Origin: Seriola aureovittata
Lineage: Eukaryota; Chordata; Actinopteri; Carangiformes; Carangidae
Direction of reading: 5' to 3'
DNA length: 64,000 nucleotides
NCBI RefSeq assembly: GCF_021018895.1
Contig: NC_079378.1
Location: 26,286,160-26,350,159, forward strand
A program made the position numbers and the translations under genes. This document shows, piece after piece, positions 11,790 through 24,686 of the stretch. Every line of letters begins with the position of its first letter. Position 1 is the first letter of the stretch. The notes below the pieces were generated by a model. That model ran no database searches, was not told the origin of the DNA, and saw only the letters and a program-made list of their open reading frames with translations.

Positions 11790-12538
11790 GCGGTCTTGTT
11801 TGTCCTCCTTCAGGGTGTTTCAGTTTTCAGACTTCTGTCCTCCTCTGTCAAAGCTCAAACTGATTGTGTTCCCATGAGTCAGTGTTCCTTTTATACTCGT
11901 TGATGCAAAGCACACGCGAAAAGGCGATTTTAAAGTGAAGAGAGAATTTTAAAGGGTAAAAATCCATCATTACTGTTGTTCCAGGAGTCTTTTGTCCTCC
12001 TCCAGGGTTTCAGTCTGTCTGTCCTCCTCTGTCGAAGCTCAAACTGATTGTGGTCCTGTGAGTCAGCCTTCCTTTTATACTCGTTGATGCGAAGCACACA
12101 CAAAAAAGGCAATTTTAAAGTGAGGAAAGGATTTTAAAGGGTAAAAATCCATAATTACTGTTGTTCCAGGAGTCTTTTGTCCTCCTCCAGGGGGTTTCAG
12201 TCTTCATCCAGAGGACCTCCATCTTCCTCTGTCGAAGCTCAAACTGATTGTGGTCCTGTGAGTCAGCGTTCCTTTTATACTCGTTGATTCGAAGCACACG
12301 CGAAAAAGGCGATTTTTGAAGTAAGGAGAGGATTTTAAAGGGTAAAAATCCATCATTACTGTTGTTGCAGGGGTCTTTTGTCCTCCTCCAGGGGGTTTCA
12401 GTCTTCAACCAAAGGACATCCGTCCTCCTCTGTCGAAGCTCAAGCTGATTGTGGTCCTGTGAGTCAGCGTTCCTTTTATACTCGTTGATTCGAAGCAAAA
12501 AATGCGATTTTAAAGTGAGGAGAGGATTTTAAAGGAGA
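11790..12538. repeat. Tandem minisatellite, period about 184-201 bp
   Basis: About 3.7 copies. The landmark tcctctgtc-aagctcaaactg recurs from starts near 11837, 12021, 12221 and 12422, giving spacings of 184, 200 and 201. Each unit has a ttccttttatactcgttga segment and an attttaaagggtaaaaatcc segment. The minus strand is open across several units, giving repeated LRINEYKR and RRTKDSWNNSN-type peptides; I take these as a by-product of the repeat, not a gene. Confidence 0.85.
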
Positions 12539-14649
12539 TATATTATGCTCCTTTTCAACAAGTTTGAATAAGTCTCAGAGGTCCCCAAAACATGTCTTTG
12601 AAGCTTCTTGCTAAAGAATCCACTCCGATCCTATATTTCAGCATGCCTGTAAACCCCTCTGTTTCAGCCCTGTTCAGAACAGGCTGTTTCTGTGTCTGTA
12701 GCTTTAAATGCAAATGAGCAGTGTCTGACCACGCCCCTCTCCGGAAGGGGATGCGGCTTGGGCTTCTGGCACCATGCTCTAATGTTTACGGTGAACGGCG
12801 ACTTGGCGTCGGAAGTGCTTTGGTTCAACCACACAACTTTTATCCAGAATCTGACCCAGAGGGAGAGGCTCCTGAAGAAGTTCAAACTCTACAACTGCAG
12901 CAGGACGTTTCTGAATGGTTGGTAACCAATTTTGTGTATTTTGACATTACATTTTCGGTTTGTTGATGTGTGCTGGCACACAGTTACTAACATGTAGCAA
13001 GGTAGCTAATGCTAACTGTTACTGTCTCGTCATTACTGGGAGCTCTTTCGGTAAATAAGAACTATTGTGAATTGTGTAATGTAGTTATCTGTCATGCCTC
13101 CTTAAATTTTTCTTTTACTGTCTATGAAAATGTTTGTTGTATGTGGACTGCTACAGGTGTTCAATGTCAAGACTAGTCAGATATTTTAATAAATGCTGAC
13201 AAAGTAAATCATTTTTCTCCATGTTTTGAGCAGAGATGCGCATCATGACATATTCCTTTATGTAGTAAATTTATTTTGTGTATTACAATGAAAGCTGTAA
13301 ATCAGCATAAACATGTCTGACAGAAACATTAATCTTTAGTCAAAGACGAGGGTGTGCAGTGTTTTCTACACTACACTGTTGTCAAGCTCCAGATTATATA
13401 CAATAAGTGTTATATATTACCCATGTTATATGTGCTTGATATGTAGCCAAACTTACTTCTTACCCACCTTAGCTCCACTGTCTGTCAGTTTTTGAATTTC
13501 ATAAGCTTTATATTCTGGTGAATGTTACCATTTTTCTCTATATTTTGGATAGGTGCTCCTGTGGAAACTGTGCAACCATGCCCACAGAAGCTGAGAATAT
13601 CTGCTGCTAGGAGATACCACAGGTAGCATTCTCACTGGACAAACTAATCAGTGATTTGTTTTGATTAGATTTATAATAAACCATAGCATTTACCATTTGT
13701 AATTCACTGTAGGTTACCAGAAAGCTAGGGGAGATTGAGGAAGATTTACCATGTATGGTGGGCCGTCCTGGGTTGGAGCCGCTCTGCCTCAATGTGTACT
13801 CCCTCCAGAATGCCTGCAACATATACCACGCTGACTACGGTACTTTACGGTTGAGAGGAATATACCAGTAGGTTTTGCTTCTTTGTAAAAACAGTTTCAA
13901 TCTAAATAAAAGATATTAAGCAGTCTTGTATTACTTCAGTGCACATAATTTTACAATGGTAATAACACACCACAAATGGAGTAACACTACCTCAAATAAA
14001 TTAGTGTAGCTGCTCTTTGATTTGTAAAGTTCTTCTATCAGCAGATAGTGTACATATAATATATGAATTCAGAGGAGTCATTTCTTTAGAAACGATCAAG
14101 CATTTATTTATATTAAATGAGGCACTTATAATCAGTGATAATAAAAAAGCTGTAGGACTCACTGGATTCATATAAAAAGAGTGAGACACAACATAGATAT
14201 GTTTGCAAGACTAAATCCCCTGTCCAGTTGTTTTAGTCGGTACAGGTATCTAGCCTATAGAACAGGGATGCCATGGTTACGGCCCGCGGGCCGGACCCGG
14301 CCAGATTGAACATCACATCCGGCCCGAAGGTTGGTAGAACATTTTTTTTTTTAATTTAATGTTTTATTTTTTACAAAACGCCAAAAATGTGAATTAAATC
14401 AGATAATTTCGTTAGGTAAAAATGTGTTATGAACGAATAAAATAGGTTACATACTTTATTAATCCTGCGGAGCTGCCTGGTGTGACTTTGAGCACGGAGC
14501 GGGAGACAAACAGCGAATTCAGCCCCCCTCCTCCCCTCACGCGCGGACGATATAGCCTACCAGTGAAGGAGACATCGCCCATCCCTAAGTCTAAATTGCT
14601 TGCGCAAAACTTTTGATCAGCACTCAGTATTTGTTTATTGTTGTTCATT

Positions 14650-15726
14650 AGTGCCACGGGTGCTCAGCTCCAAGGCACTCCTCTACAGCTAGAATAGCTG
14701 AGAGGAGCCCCGAGGCATCTATTAATATTCTCTTTCTGGTTTATTATTCTTCCGCCAAATTTTGGCGCGTAACTCATCCCGCAGCTTTGGGAATCCCCGG
14801 TAATATATACATCAAAACGTGCGTCTTGATCCCGAAAGAGGTGCTATGACTTTTGGTGTTAAAATTCCAATTTTTCCCAAAGTTATTCCCAAAAAACTGG
14901 GAATAAATAATGCATTAGGAATGCATTGGAATTTTCTTTAGAAACCCACCTTTTTTTCTACAAAATTTAACCTTTTTTCTGAGTCACCCAGCTCTCTCAT
15001 ACCTGCACGTAGAAATGTGATTCAAACTATAAAACGGAGGAAAACTTCTGCTCTCTCAAAAAGACGGGAACTGTTTTTACATAATATGTAAACTTTTCAA
15101 ACTCTGAGCACTCAAAGGAGGAGTGCAAATCACTTTTTCTTCAAAGTTAGAGTGAAAGCGTCAGTTGGCTAGAGTGCGTGAAGCAGTAAAAAATAGCCTT
15201 TATTTTTATTTTTAACTCGAGCTCGCGGCCAAACCGTAAAAAGGAGACATATAATTATTTCTGAAAATGTAGACATAGTTGTTGGGATTCATAAAATGTA
15301 ACTTTGACAGGCAGGGTCTGCACAAAATTTAAATGGGGGTGCCGAGTCCAGCAGCAATACCTGTCTCACTCTCATTGACACCTAATGTAATCGTCTTTTT
15401 TTTTCAAAAGAATCTCACTCTGTCTTCGCACTGAGCTTACTCACTCATTTGAAGGAATATCTGAATAAAATAGAGACTGTAGAAACTTCTGGCTTCAGTG
15501 TCTGGCACGGTCTTTTTGGTTTTTGAAAAGAAGTAAAGGTTTTCTCATAATTTGCAGTTGTTTGAAGCCATGTAGAAGCCAAATTCTGGGCAGATTTTCA
15601 CATTGCCATGGCAACGGCAGCTCCTGACCTGTGTGTGTGCGTGCGCCTAGCAACCAGATAACCAACTGTCCAAGCTCTGCTAGCTTTACATTAGCCGCAT
15701 GTTAGGTCTTAAATTACATTTAGTTA
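14650..15726. other. Left interior of the hAT shell, no gene
   Basis: Repetitive fish-type sequence. The stretch from 14653 (gccacgggtgctcag) has weak inverted resemblance to a segment near 25455-25480 at the other side of the shell, so another older repeat may be included. No ORF with motifs. Confidence 0.4.
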
Positions 15727-17089
15727 CACTGTAAAAAAAAAAAATTGTTATTTTTACAGTAAAATACCGGCAGCTGTGGTTGCCGAAACTCTACCGTTAA
15801 ATTACGGTAAAACATTTTCTACATTTACGGTAAAAAATGTGCTCATACTGTTGATTTTACAGTTAAAAAATGTACTTAATTCAAGATTTTACTGTAAAAA
15901 AAAAAGTTTTTACATTTTAAAAAAACAATGTTTTACCTGAAAATTTACATGAAAAAAAAATGTTATTTCTATGGTAAAATACCGGCAGCTGTGGTTGCCA
16001 GAACTCTACCGTTAAATTACGGTAAAACTATTTCTTCATTTACAGTAAAAAAAAACCAAAACATTGATACTGTTGATTTTATGGTTAAAAAATGTGCTCA
16101 ATTCGATATTTTACCATTAAAAAAAGTTTTAACATTTTTAAGAAAACATTGTTTTACCTGAAAATTTACATGAAAATTGTTACCAAAACAGCAACAAAAA
16201 ACATCCACCTTAAAATTTCAAATATAGATACTCTTTATTTGAACAAACTGCAACAATTTGCCAAGAAACCTTTACGCTTAATTTGAGAACATTTAAGTGC
16301 GTACATTTAACCGTTTTTGTACAAATTTAACCATAAAGTGATATCAGTGTACATACAGTGTATCATTTTCACATTATCAAAATAAAATCATCCCTGAAGG
16401 GGAGCAAAAGTTTCAAATCTTGCATAATAAATCTAAAGAAATACTTGTGATCTTTAAAAGATAACACTTCACTTGAGAAATACAAGTCATATACTTAAGG
16501 AATGCTTTATTATGCATAATTCCTGATGAATTACTACATGCACTAACAAAAGATGGACAATTAATTATGAATTCACTATAATTTTGTTCATACTTAATAG
16601 ATCATCAACTAAGGATTATAAATCACACATACTTAATATGCTGATTGATATCTGACAAGATCAGCTTGATTTCTTTAATATAAAAATTCATGAACAATAC
16701 CTGAATCATTATGGTATTATGCCTAATAGAATTTGTTGGTCACCTGACGGTATTATTTTGATAGCGAGTGTCCTTTACACTCAATTGACCATTTACTGGC
16801 ACGGCCTGTGGCACACTGCTGAGCTTAAAAATATCTGATCATATCATATTCCACCCACTGTGTTGTAAATCTATCCAAGAATACCATTCAGTCTATTCCC
16901 TTAAAAGTTTGAGGGAAAATTAAGGTGTTGTCCATAAACTTTTATACTAAAAAGAAAAAGACAAAATCCAGCCAATTTAGTCAAATATCAATTAATATAT
17001 GAAGTAACTGTGAACTAACAATCCTTGATTGATGATCTATTAAAGTCGAGCTGAAAGAGCAATTCTGTAAAATGCGTCCTTCATTTTAC

Positions 17090-17461
17090 TTAAAGGAATA
17101 GTTCACTTTAAAAGAGAATAAATTCATTATCTATTCACACTCATGCTGATGACAAGTCCAGAGTATTTTTTTTTTAACCCACAAAACACTAACACGCTTT
17201 CAGGATTTTTCCAAAACAATGGAAGTCTATAGAGATCTGCGGTAAAAAGCAGATGAGCAGTTTGGAGACATATAATTATTTTTTGTTATGTTTTATCACT
17301 GATCTGTATAGACTTCTGTTGTTTTGGAAGAAATGCTGAATGCTGTTTTGCTCTGTAACGCCATTAGTGTTTTATGGGTTAAAACAACACTAGACTTCTC
17401 ATCTGCATGAGGGTGAGTAGATAATGTCTGAATTTAACTTTAAAGGGAACTATTCCTTTAA
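17090..17461. mobile_element. MITE with TTAA target duplication
   Basis: The 364-bp unit 17094-17457 starts AGGAATAGTTC and ends GAACTATTCCT, inverted copies of each other, and is bounded by ttaa at 17090-17093 and 17458-17461. TTAA duplications are the mark of piggyBac or Kolobok families. No coding capacity. Confidence 0.8.
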
Positions 17462-17708
17462 GTATATGAATTGTATACCTCCAGTTAAGTGTTGACATTT
17501 TAATCTCAGACATTCCTGGAACTAGCAAATTTACCTCAACTTGTTTAAAGTACAAAACCAGTGTAGTAAAGCTGAACATGTACAAACTGTAAAAGACAAT
17601 TTATCTGGTAAAACTATACATCTTGTAAAACTTCCAGAAAAGTTACTAACACAGTATCTGCAGTGTATATAACATCCAGTGTACCTTTTATCATATCATC
17701 CTTCAACA

Positions 17709-19911
17709 TCACTGGAAGGTCCACTCATGGTCAGCAAGGTCCGAGATCAGAGTGAAGACCCTGGGATTGACTGAGAGCACTTTTTTCTTCTTCTTCCACT
17801 CGACTTTGGTGCCTTTCTCTGGATTTATTGAGAAGAAACACCTTTATGAAAGAGAGAGAGAGAGAGAGAGAGAGAGAACAACTTCAGATGGGATATCAAA
17901 TATATTGCATTTTCTAATATTATAAAAAGAAAGAAATTTTACCGTTGGAGGAACTCCAGTGTAGACCGTAGTTCCACTGGGTAGTGTATGTTGAAGCAGT
18001 AGTAACTGCCAAACATCAGGCAGATGGCAGATGTGAAGGAAGTGATGTGGTCGTTGACAACCTCTTTGTCGATGCTCAACATAAATGTCTCAGCGGCAAA
18101 GCAGGAGGACCCTAAGAATAAACAACATGAGAAAAAATAACTTTAATGACAAGGGCTTCAATATCAACTACGAATAGAAATTCAATGGTACTTATTTCAA
18201 TATAGGATGTGAGTCATACAATCTACTGTTGGCAGAACTTGTAATCAGGTAAAATGTTAACCAGTGTCTCCAAGTGGGCTACAAGTTAACATGAAAGTAA
18301 ACAAGCCAAGAGTACAAGTGAGTGTTAGTATACTGGTAGAGAAAGCTTGCAGGTTTGGTTCAATATACTTACCACACACAATAAGGCAGGGTTTTGATGG
18401 CACACTCTCCATCTGAACCTCCTCAGCAAGGCTTGTCTTCTCGACAAAATGGAACAGATGCTCTTCCTTCTCATCAAAATGAGCCAGTAAAAGAAGCACC
18501 ATCTGTATGACCTCTTCTGAGCAACCAGTGGACTGACTTCTTTCAGTTTGAAGCTTGAGAAGAGCATCCAGAACTTGTTTGTGTTTATGTGCATCAATAC
18601 GTTTGAAGAAGTTCAAGAGACGTGCCCCCTTTTTGTCCACATTGGCAAGAAAGGACTCAATCAATCTCACGCCAGTCAGTTCTTGGAAGTGTGCTGCCAT
18701 ACTGACTTCCTTAAACAAAAATGGCCATTCCTGGCTTAATTTCTGGATGCTTGCACCATTATTGATCTCTTTACGTTGTGTGAAATAGGTGGACTTCATT
18801 AATTCTTTCACAGCATCTGAATTGAAGTTCATTCCTTCAAACGTCTTCATCTTTTCTTTTTTTTCTAGCTGACTCTCGACAGTCTCAGGGAGTGGCAAAT
18901 GTTTCGGCATCCAGTTGACACAGCCATATGTGTCTTGAACACTTGCTCTTTGTTCGGCAGATACTTCATCGGTGTCATCATCCGATGCTGCTTTGCGTTT
19001 CTTCATCTTTGGTGTGTCAGGTCGTTTGACATTTTCAACTCTTGACTGGAGTTGCTTTGCCAGGGAGTGATATCCAAGTCCAATAACATCACCATCAATC
19101 ACATCTTGAAGAGACTTTGGATACCTGGCCACCATCCTTTTTGCTATCTCCGTGGTGTTGTGTTTGGTTGGATTCTTACAAATCTTCATCATCTCGGAGA
19201 CCACAATCCTTATCATTTCTCGTCGTAGTCGGGCACTTGGCCTTTTCTGTCTTTCCAAACTCTGTACTAACTCTTCAGGGAGCTTCTGCCATGGTATCTG
19301 AAAAGTGTCTAGCCAGTTTTGAAGATGTGAATAAAAGCTTCCAGGGGATGAAGATGTAGCTGTGGATGATGCTGGTGAGGGAGTGACCGGGGAGAGCCAG
19401 GGAGAGGAAAGGAGAGACCCTGGAGAGGAACATGCCAGGGCTGGTGTTGGAGTGGATGACTCTGTAAAAGCACAACAAAAGAGATTTGAAATCATTAAAC
19501 CTTTACTGTTTTTCTACTCTGTAACAGAATGTAGCACACTGATACAATTTTAGATAGTAGGGCTGCAAAATATTAGCAAAAATTATTGCATTTATTTTGA
19601 CCGATTGCAGAGATACGATTTTTAAAAATTAAATTAAAAATTAAACTACTTGTGCAGCCCTACAAGAGAAGTGTGCTGTGTTGTAGTGGCAATGTTTTAC
19701 ACTCACTGTTCTGGGCCCAGGCAGCAACCAGTCTTCTGGCTTGTATGGACTTTAATACTGGCAGCAAGTCTCCCTCTGTAATGTATTGTAAATCATCTGC
19801 TGTTACAGCACCAAGTGCCTTCAAAGTATCTTCTACTGACTTGACAACTTGATCAGGAAGATCCGGAAGCGCTGCTGCTACAGCATCGCTTATCATCTGT
19901 GATTCAGCCAT
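17709..19911 (-). CDS. SAMD3-like protein, four exons, intact
   Basis: Predicted 531-residue protein from exons 19911-19707, 19461-18373, 18111-17943 and 17841-17709. Exon lengths 205+1089+169+133 sum to 1596 nt, and every splice junction is GT-AG with matching phase. Donors are strong (GTGAGT, GTAAGT) except GTAAAA after exon 3. The last acceptor uses a long CT tract. Exon 1 encodes a SAM-like helical domain (AALPDLPDQVVKSVEDTLKA). Exon 2 has a Ser/Pro-rich linker, then the conserved block near LRREMIRIVVSEM and RYPKSLQDVIDGD, then basic and helical regions. Exon 4 ends HEWTFQ. Fish genomes carry many such 'SAMD3-like' genes. An acceptor (TTGTGTGTCTTAACAG) lies 2 nt before the ATG, so an upstream exon must exist. 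Its molecular role in the element is unknown to me. Confidence 0.8.
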
Positions 19912-22064
19912 ATCTGTTAAGACACACAAAAGAGACAGTTTAACATCTAACCTACTGGTTTAGTGTGACAAGAGACAATGGGACAATCTGGTATCCATTG
20001 TTTATGTAATATGATAAAGGCCACATGTCAATCAGTTCACTGACAAGTCTGCATTCTAATCTTCCAGTGTCCTTTACAGAGTACATGTGGTAGTGTGAAA
20101 GAAATTCCCCATCATACACTCTCATCAGAAAATGAAGTGCAAAATCATCTTTCACAAGAATGAGGATGATTTCACCAAACTCCACTGAATCATCATTCTT
20201 AATGACAACAAATTGACCCTTCCTGTAAATTATCCCATTATACTGCACATCAACAGGAATGTTTGTATTTCTTTCAGTGAAGCCAAAATGGAGGACTGTG
20301 CCTTTAACTTGTTCACTGTAAAGTTCTGAGTAAAATGGTGAGGCATCTTTTATTTGCAAGGGTGGAGGACTCACGGACCCTGTGGAAAGAAAGGCCTGAA
20401 ACATCTGATGCCTCTCTGAAAGAGTCGAACACAGATTTTTGAAATTCTTCAGATGCCTTGTACATCTTTTGAAGTAACTATGTTTGCTCTCAAAGCGCAG
20501 AGTCCATACCCTCATTAGTGGGCCAAATTTCAGGATCAGTCCTGGATAGTGCCGCAAATAATGGTGTTTAGGTCTCAAGTTGATATCTGGAAATAGTGCC
20601 TTCCTGGTTTCCAAATATTCTTGGATGAGAACATCCAGATAGGCCACCTGAGCCTTGGAAATCTGCTGAGCACAAATCAGGTCAACAATGTCCTTAAGCT
20701 GCAAAATTAACTGCCACACATTATCTTGGGGGTCCTGCACTTTGTCTCCAATTATCAGAGGCAACAATCTCAAGAAGTTCCAATTTTGGACAGCATGTCC
20801 ACTCAGTTTCAGTGTTTGAGGACTGACCTCACAAGGTTTGGAGCAAGCATCCGTTGCTTTGTATTTGAACTGCTTGATTCGCCTGTTCAAAATTGTGTAG
20901 GTGAACCATTTTTTTTGGCTGATGAAGTACTTCAGGTAAAGAGCAACATCGTATGAGAGGACACCCTCGAAGATGTCATGACCGAGACAGGGGGGCATGC
21001 CAGGTAAACAAACATCAAAGTTTTGTAGAGTATTAAATACTGACCTGAACTTTATCCCTTGTACTTGTGGAGCATCCTCTGTCTCCAGCTGTTCGATGGC
21101 AGATCTGTACGTTTCTGGAGTCCGCTCCAGTCCACAGATGTTAGGATCAGCACCCTGAAATTCAGTTCGAGAAATCAGACAATATCTGCAGAAGTACTGA
21201 GATGAACTGAAATTTTCTGTGAAACCACCAATGGTGTGAGAGCCCAGGTTGTCCCCAGCAATGCAGTAGAGAGCACCCTTTACTACAAGTTCATCTCCCA
21301 TTGTTATCCCACTTTCCTCCGGTTCTTTCAGATCAGTAAGCAGTTCAGAAAAAACCTTGGCATGGCCAAATTCCTTAAAATCCTTCTCTGTACACAATAA
21401 AACCAGCTGCATGTGGTCAACATTTGATCGTACATGGGGGGGCATGTTGAGCAGAGAGAAGTACACAGCCAAAACCTTGTGCTTCTTTTTTGCAGAACCC
21501 AATGGGTTCACAACTTCGAACGCGTCCTGGTATAAAACCAGCTTGAGACAACTTGGGTTTTCCTGATAAAATGTGTTCGACATAAACACCTTACCATCAC
21601 AACTGTCAGAGAGAACATCTGTTTTAGAAACATTATTAGGATCCACTGACATGAGCCCCTGCCAAAAACCGGACTCCAGCATACCCTTTAAAGTTTTTAG
21701 CACAGGAATATAATAGGCACACCTCTCTGTCCTGTTCTCATCTCTGCCCAACACAATTTTTTTGGGCTCCACAAATTTAAACATGTCTTTAAAGCACTGG
21801 GTTCTCGAGTAAGCGGTTCTCATGGGCCCTGTGTGGCAAGCTGTAAACAGGTCAGATTGTTTAATTGTGTCACTGATTTTTACAATGTCTTCATCTGAAA
21901 CCGACATATCTTTTAGAAGCAAGTTCAGACGATTCAAAGTATAGGTCTGTCCCAGCTCATGTATATTCTGCATTTCTTCAACAATGTTTTGAATGGTAAA
22001 CACAGGAAGAAGATGCTGTCCCTGTAGTTTCATGTAAAACATACACATATTTCTCAGATACAGG

Positions 22065-22908
22065 TAGGGTTGTCACGACACCAAATTTCTGTTTCGATAC
22101 CGATACCAATATGTATTTCGATACTTTTCGATACTTTTCGATACTTTTTGTAAAAAATATTTCATTATATTATGTATTGCCTTAATGGGTTATTTAAATA
22201 TTTAAAGAATGTAATTTAATTTTTAAAAATATATTTTTTAATGTATTTATTAACCATGGACATGTTTTAGCTCTCTGTATGCAGGCTACTGTAGGTTTAC
22301 TACTGGGCTGGGAGGGGCTTTGTACTTCTTTCATTGACATTACAGTGCAGTGAACTGGTGAACAACATTATCACCTGTCGTTCTTGACTGAAGTCTCGTA
22401 ACAAGTCCGCACGGTTGTCCTTTAAATGTTTCGACAGGTTTGAAGTGTTGCCTGCTTTTGCGAGACACACTTTGTAGCATCGCTTGCACTGCGGTGCTTC
22501 TGGGTTCAGTGGCTCGCCTTTATCGTTCGGTTTGAACCTGAAATATTTCCACACTGAACTTCGGGCCCCCATTTTGTCCACAAGTAAGGGCTTTTCTGCA
22601 GCTGCCATCTCTATCTACTGTATTTTCTTCAACCCGCTCCGTCTGTCTAAGACGCGACTTGTCGTTTCTCTCTCCTCCTCAGTCTAAACATGCGAGTGCG
22701 CGTGGGAGGCGGCTTACATCCGCTCGGGCAACTACGTCACACTCGCTGGCCTCGCTGTGCTTAAAGAGACAGGCTCCAATTTACCAATTCATTTGCATTC
22801 AATAAAATGAAATAAAAGTACCGTTTGTTTTTAAATGCTGGTATAGTACCGTTTTCAAAACTCTAGTATCGCGGTACTATACTGGTACCGGTATACCGTG
22901 CAACCCTA
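22065..22908 (-). mobile_element. hAT element, 844 bp, inside the EnSpm transposase
   Basis: Termini are TAGGGTTGTCACG at 22065 and the inverted CCGTGCAACCCTA ending at 22908. The 8-bp duplication gatacagg is at 22057-22064 and 22909-22916. Subterminal cgatactttt-type repeats are visible at 22117-22147. It retains only the first ~100 codons of a transposase, so it is a deletion derivative. Confidence 0.92.
22300..22608 (-). pseudogene. BED-finger N-terminus of hAT transposase, truncated
   Basis: 102 codons beginning MAAAEKPL. The BED finger is recognisable from SSVWKYFRFKP, CKRCYKV and NTSNLSKHLKDN. The usual final histidine after KDN is Arg here, so metal binding is probably lost. After DFSQERQ the frame leaves the family sequence, and the dimerisation and catalytic domains are absent. 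Confidence 0.8.
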
Positions 22909-23457
22909 GATACAGGTCGCTGAAATTAGACCCATCCCCTACAGTGTCTTCAGCATCTGACACATTGGCGGGTTCCTGTATGGTGGCACTTGTAGTGGGA
23001 CTCTCACAGTGTGTCTCTGAGATTGATGCACAAATCACATTTTCTGACCACTGTCTGTGCTTTCTGGACATGTGAGAAGTAAAAGATGTTTTTGCAGTAA
23101 ATACACTTTTGCATCCTCTCACTGGGCAAGCTACCTGGCGCCCCTCTGCTATGTGCTCCTTTAAGTGAGCAACCAACGGTTTTGTTCCCTCACACTGGCG
23201 TTCACAAAGTGAGACGGTGCATTTTAATGGCGTTAAGGTCACATCCTGAGTAATGGTTGGTGTACTGTTGTGGTGACGATAGAAGTGCGACTTTAAAGCT
23301 GCATAGCCTGAAAACGCCTGCTTACAACTTGTTCCAACACATTTAAAAATATGTCGGGGTTCATTGCGGTGCAGTTTGCAATGCAAAACGTATGCTTTTA
23401 CAGACTGAACGTTTTCTCCACATATGTTACAAGAATACATGTCCGACAGTCAAATAC

Positions 23458-24000
23458 ACTGAGGTTATATCCACAATAAAGACGAGCAGCGCGGTTAGCT
23501 AACCTGAGGCTTCAGCACATAGACGGATCCCGCTTTAGCCCGCCAGGCGGGTAGACCCACACCGCATTTTTCTAAAGCAGTCAAACTAATGAAACGCTTG
23601 CTAATAATACACTCTGTCTCCTAAATACGTCTGAATATGTATTATAGACATTTCCATGCTGTTATAAAAGTCTAATGTAACGTTAGCTGGACGTAAACCT
23701 ATAGGGACATTTGCGCATTGTTAGCTGTCTGTAATGCAACCCTCTTCATAAGCCGAATAAACTAATTCAGCTAAAGCCTTTAACTTGTATTGATTTACTT
23801 ACCAAGTTAACGTTAACTTGATGCAGGTTCAACTTCTGGCTGAGGCAAATTCCTAAAAATCCAGACCGTTGATGGTGAAGCTCGTCCGACGTAGACTGTG
23901 GACAGCGTTGGTCGGAGGTTAACAGGTCATGGGAGTCAGATACAATGCACTGATTGGCCTATTTGAAATTCGGCGCGTTAATATCAACAAATGAACAATC
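23458..24000 (-). promoter_or_regulatory. Promoter and non-coding first exon of the EnSpm genes
   Basis: A non-coding exon ends at 23803 with donor TTG|GTAAGTAAAT; an acceptor ATAACCTCAG precedes the finger ORF (exon from 23458). Upstream, a CCAAT box (minus GGCCAATCAG, about 23949-23958) and a GCGCC motif lie near the likely start. The same donor could also join the acceptor at 19914, giving the second gene's mRNA. Inferred from splice-site quality only. Confidence 0.5.
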
Positions 24001-24686
24001 GCAAGCTGTAGGGGAGAAATACTTACTCAGTTTCGAGGTGCTTTTAAAATTGTTCCCATAATTTGAGATGCTTTTAAATTTAGCAGGTAGGGGATGTTAC
24101 TAGGATCAATCAGATGTTCTGAGATGCTTTTAAAATAATCAAATCGTTTTCATTATTTCAGACCATATTTGCTGAGTTTATTACAGCATAGTTCTGTTAA
24201 TAGTTCATAGACAATATCTATAGAGGCATAGGACCCTATATAAAATAACAGCAAATAATTTTATTTAAAAATATATGTTTTTCAGTGAAATCAACATTAC
24301 AAACATACCATATTTTTAACATATTCTTCCTGCAAAAATGAAGGTATGATTTTGCAGAATGTTAAACAGTTTTATACTGTAAATTCAAACATACACATCA
24401 GCAAAATCTTTAATTTAGGCAGAATAATACCGTTAATTTTAGGGTAATTACTCTTTTGTGATTTTACGGTATTTTTCCATTAATTTAGACCTTTTTTTAA
24501 TTTTCACAGAAAAAATATGTGTTTTCTACATATTACCACTGTAAAAATTAAAGTTATGTATTATTTCTTGATTTATGGTAATTCAATGTATTTACTATGG
24601 TGATAAACTATTTTAGGTTTTACGGCTTTTGACTGTTGCTATTTGACAATTTTTTACCGTAATTTCTACGGACTTTTTTTACAGTG

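Larger units (their letters stand above)
19952..23440 (-). pseudogene. C2H2 zinc-finger transposase-like ORF, split by a hAT
   Basis: Large ORF in two open pieces, 23440-22909 and 22064-19952. Without the hAT and one 8-bp duplication it is 2637 nt (878 residues) with no frame change. The N-terminal ~140 residues hold four C2H2-like fingers (CNICGENV, FKCVGTSC, LKCTVSLC, VACPVRGC starts). The rest has blocks I associate with EnSpm/CACTA tnp2-type transposases: AGDNLGSHTIGGF followed by CRYC (21280-21170), HDIFEGVLSYDV (near 20985-20950) and RPKHHYLRHYPG...RFESKHSYFKR (near 20580-20460). I cannot place the catalytic acidic residues with confidence. It lies 40 bp upstream of the SAMD3-like ATG. 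With the hAT in place the first piece ends after 14 foreign residues at 22877. Confidence 0.72.
15727..24686 (-). mobile_element. EnSpm/CACTA-like transposon carrying two genes (about 9 kb)
   Basis: Ends are CACTGTAAAAAAA at 15727 and TTTTTTTACAGTG ending at 24686, the CACTG-type inverted termini of animal EnSpm elements. A TA is present on both outer sides (15725-15726, 24687-24688). Subterminal regions (15740-16180 and 24400-24680) are full of ACGGTAA/TTACGGT motifs, as expected for transposase-binding arrays. Inside on the minus strand are a zinc-finger transposase-like ORF (23440-19952) and a SAMD3-like gene (19911-17709). A MITE (17090-17461) and a hAT (22065-22908) are inserted in it. 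Superfamily assignment rests on termini and gene content, not a search. Confidence 0.75.
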
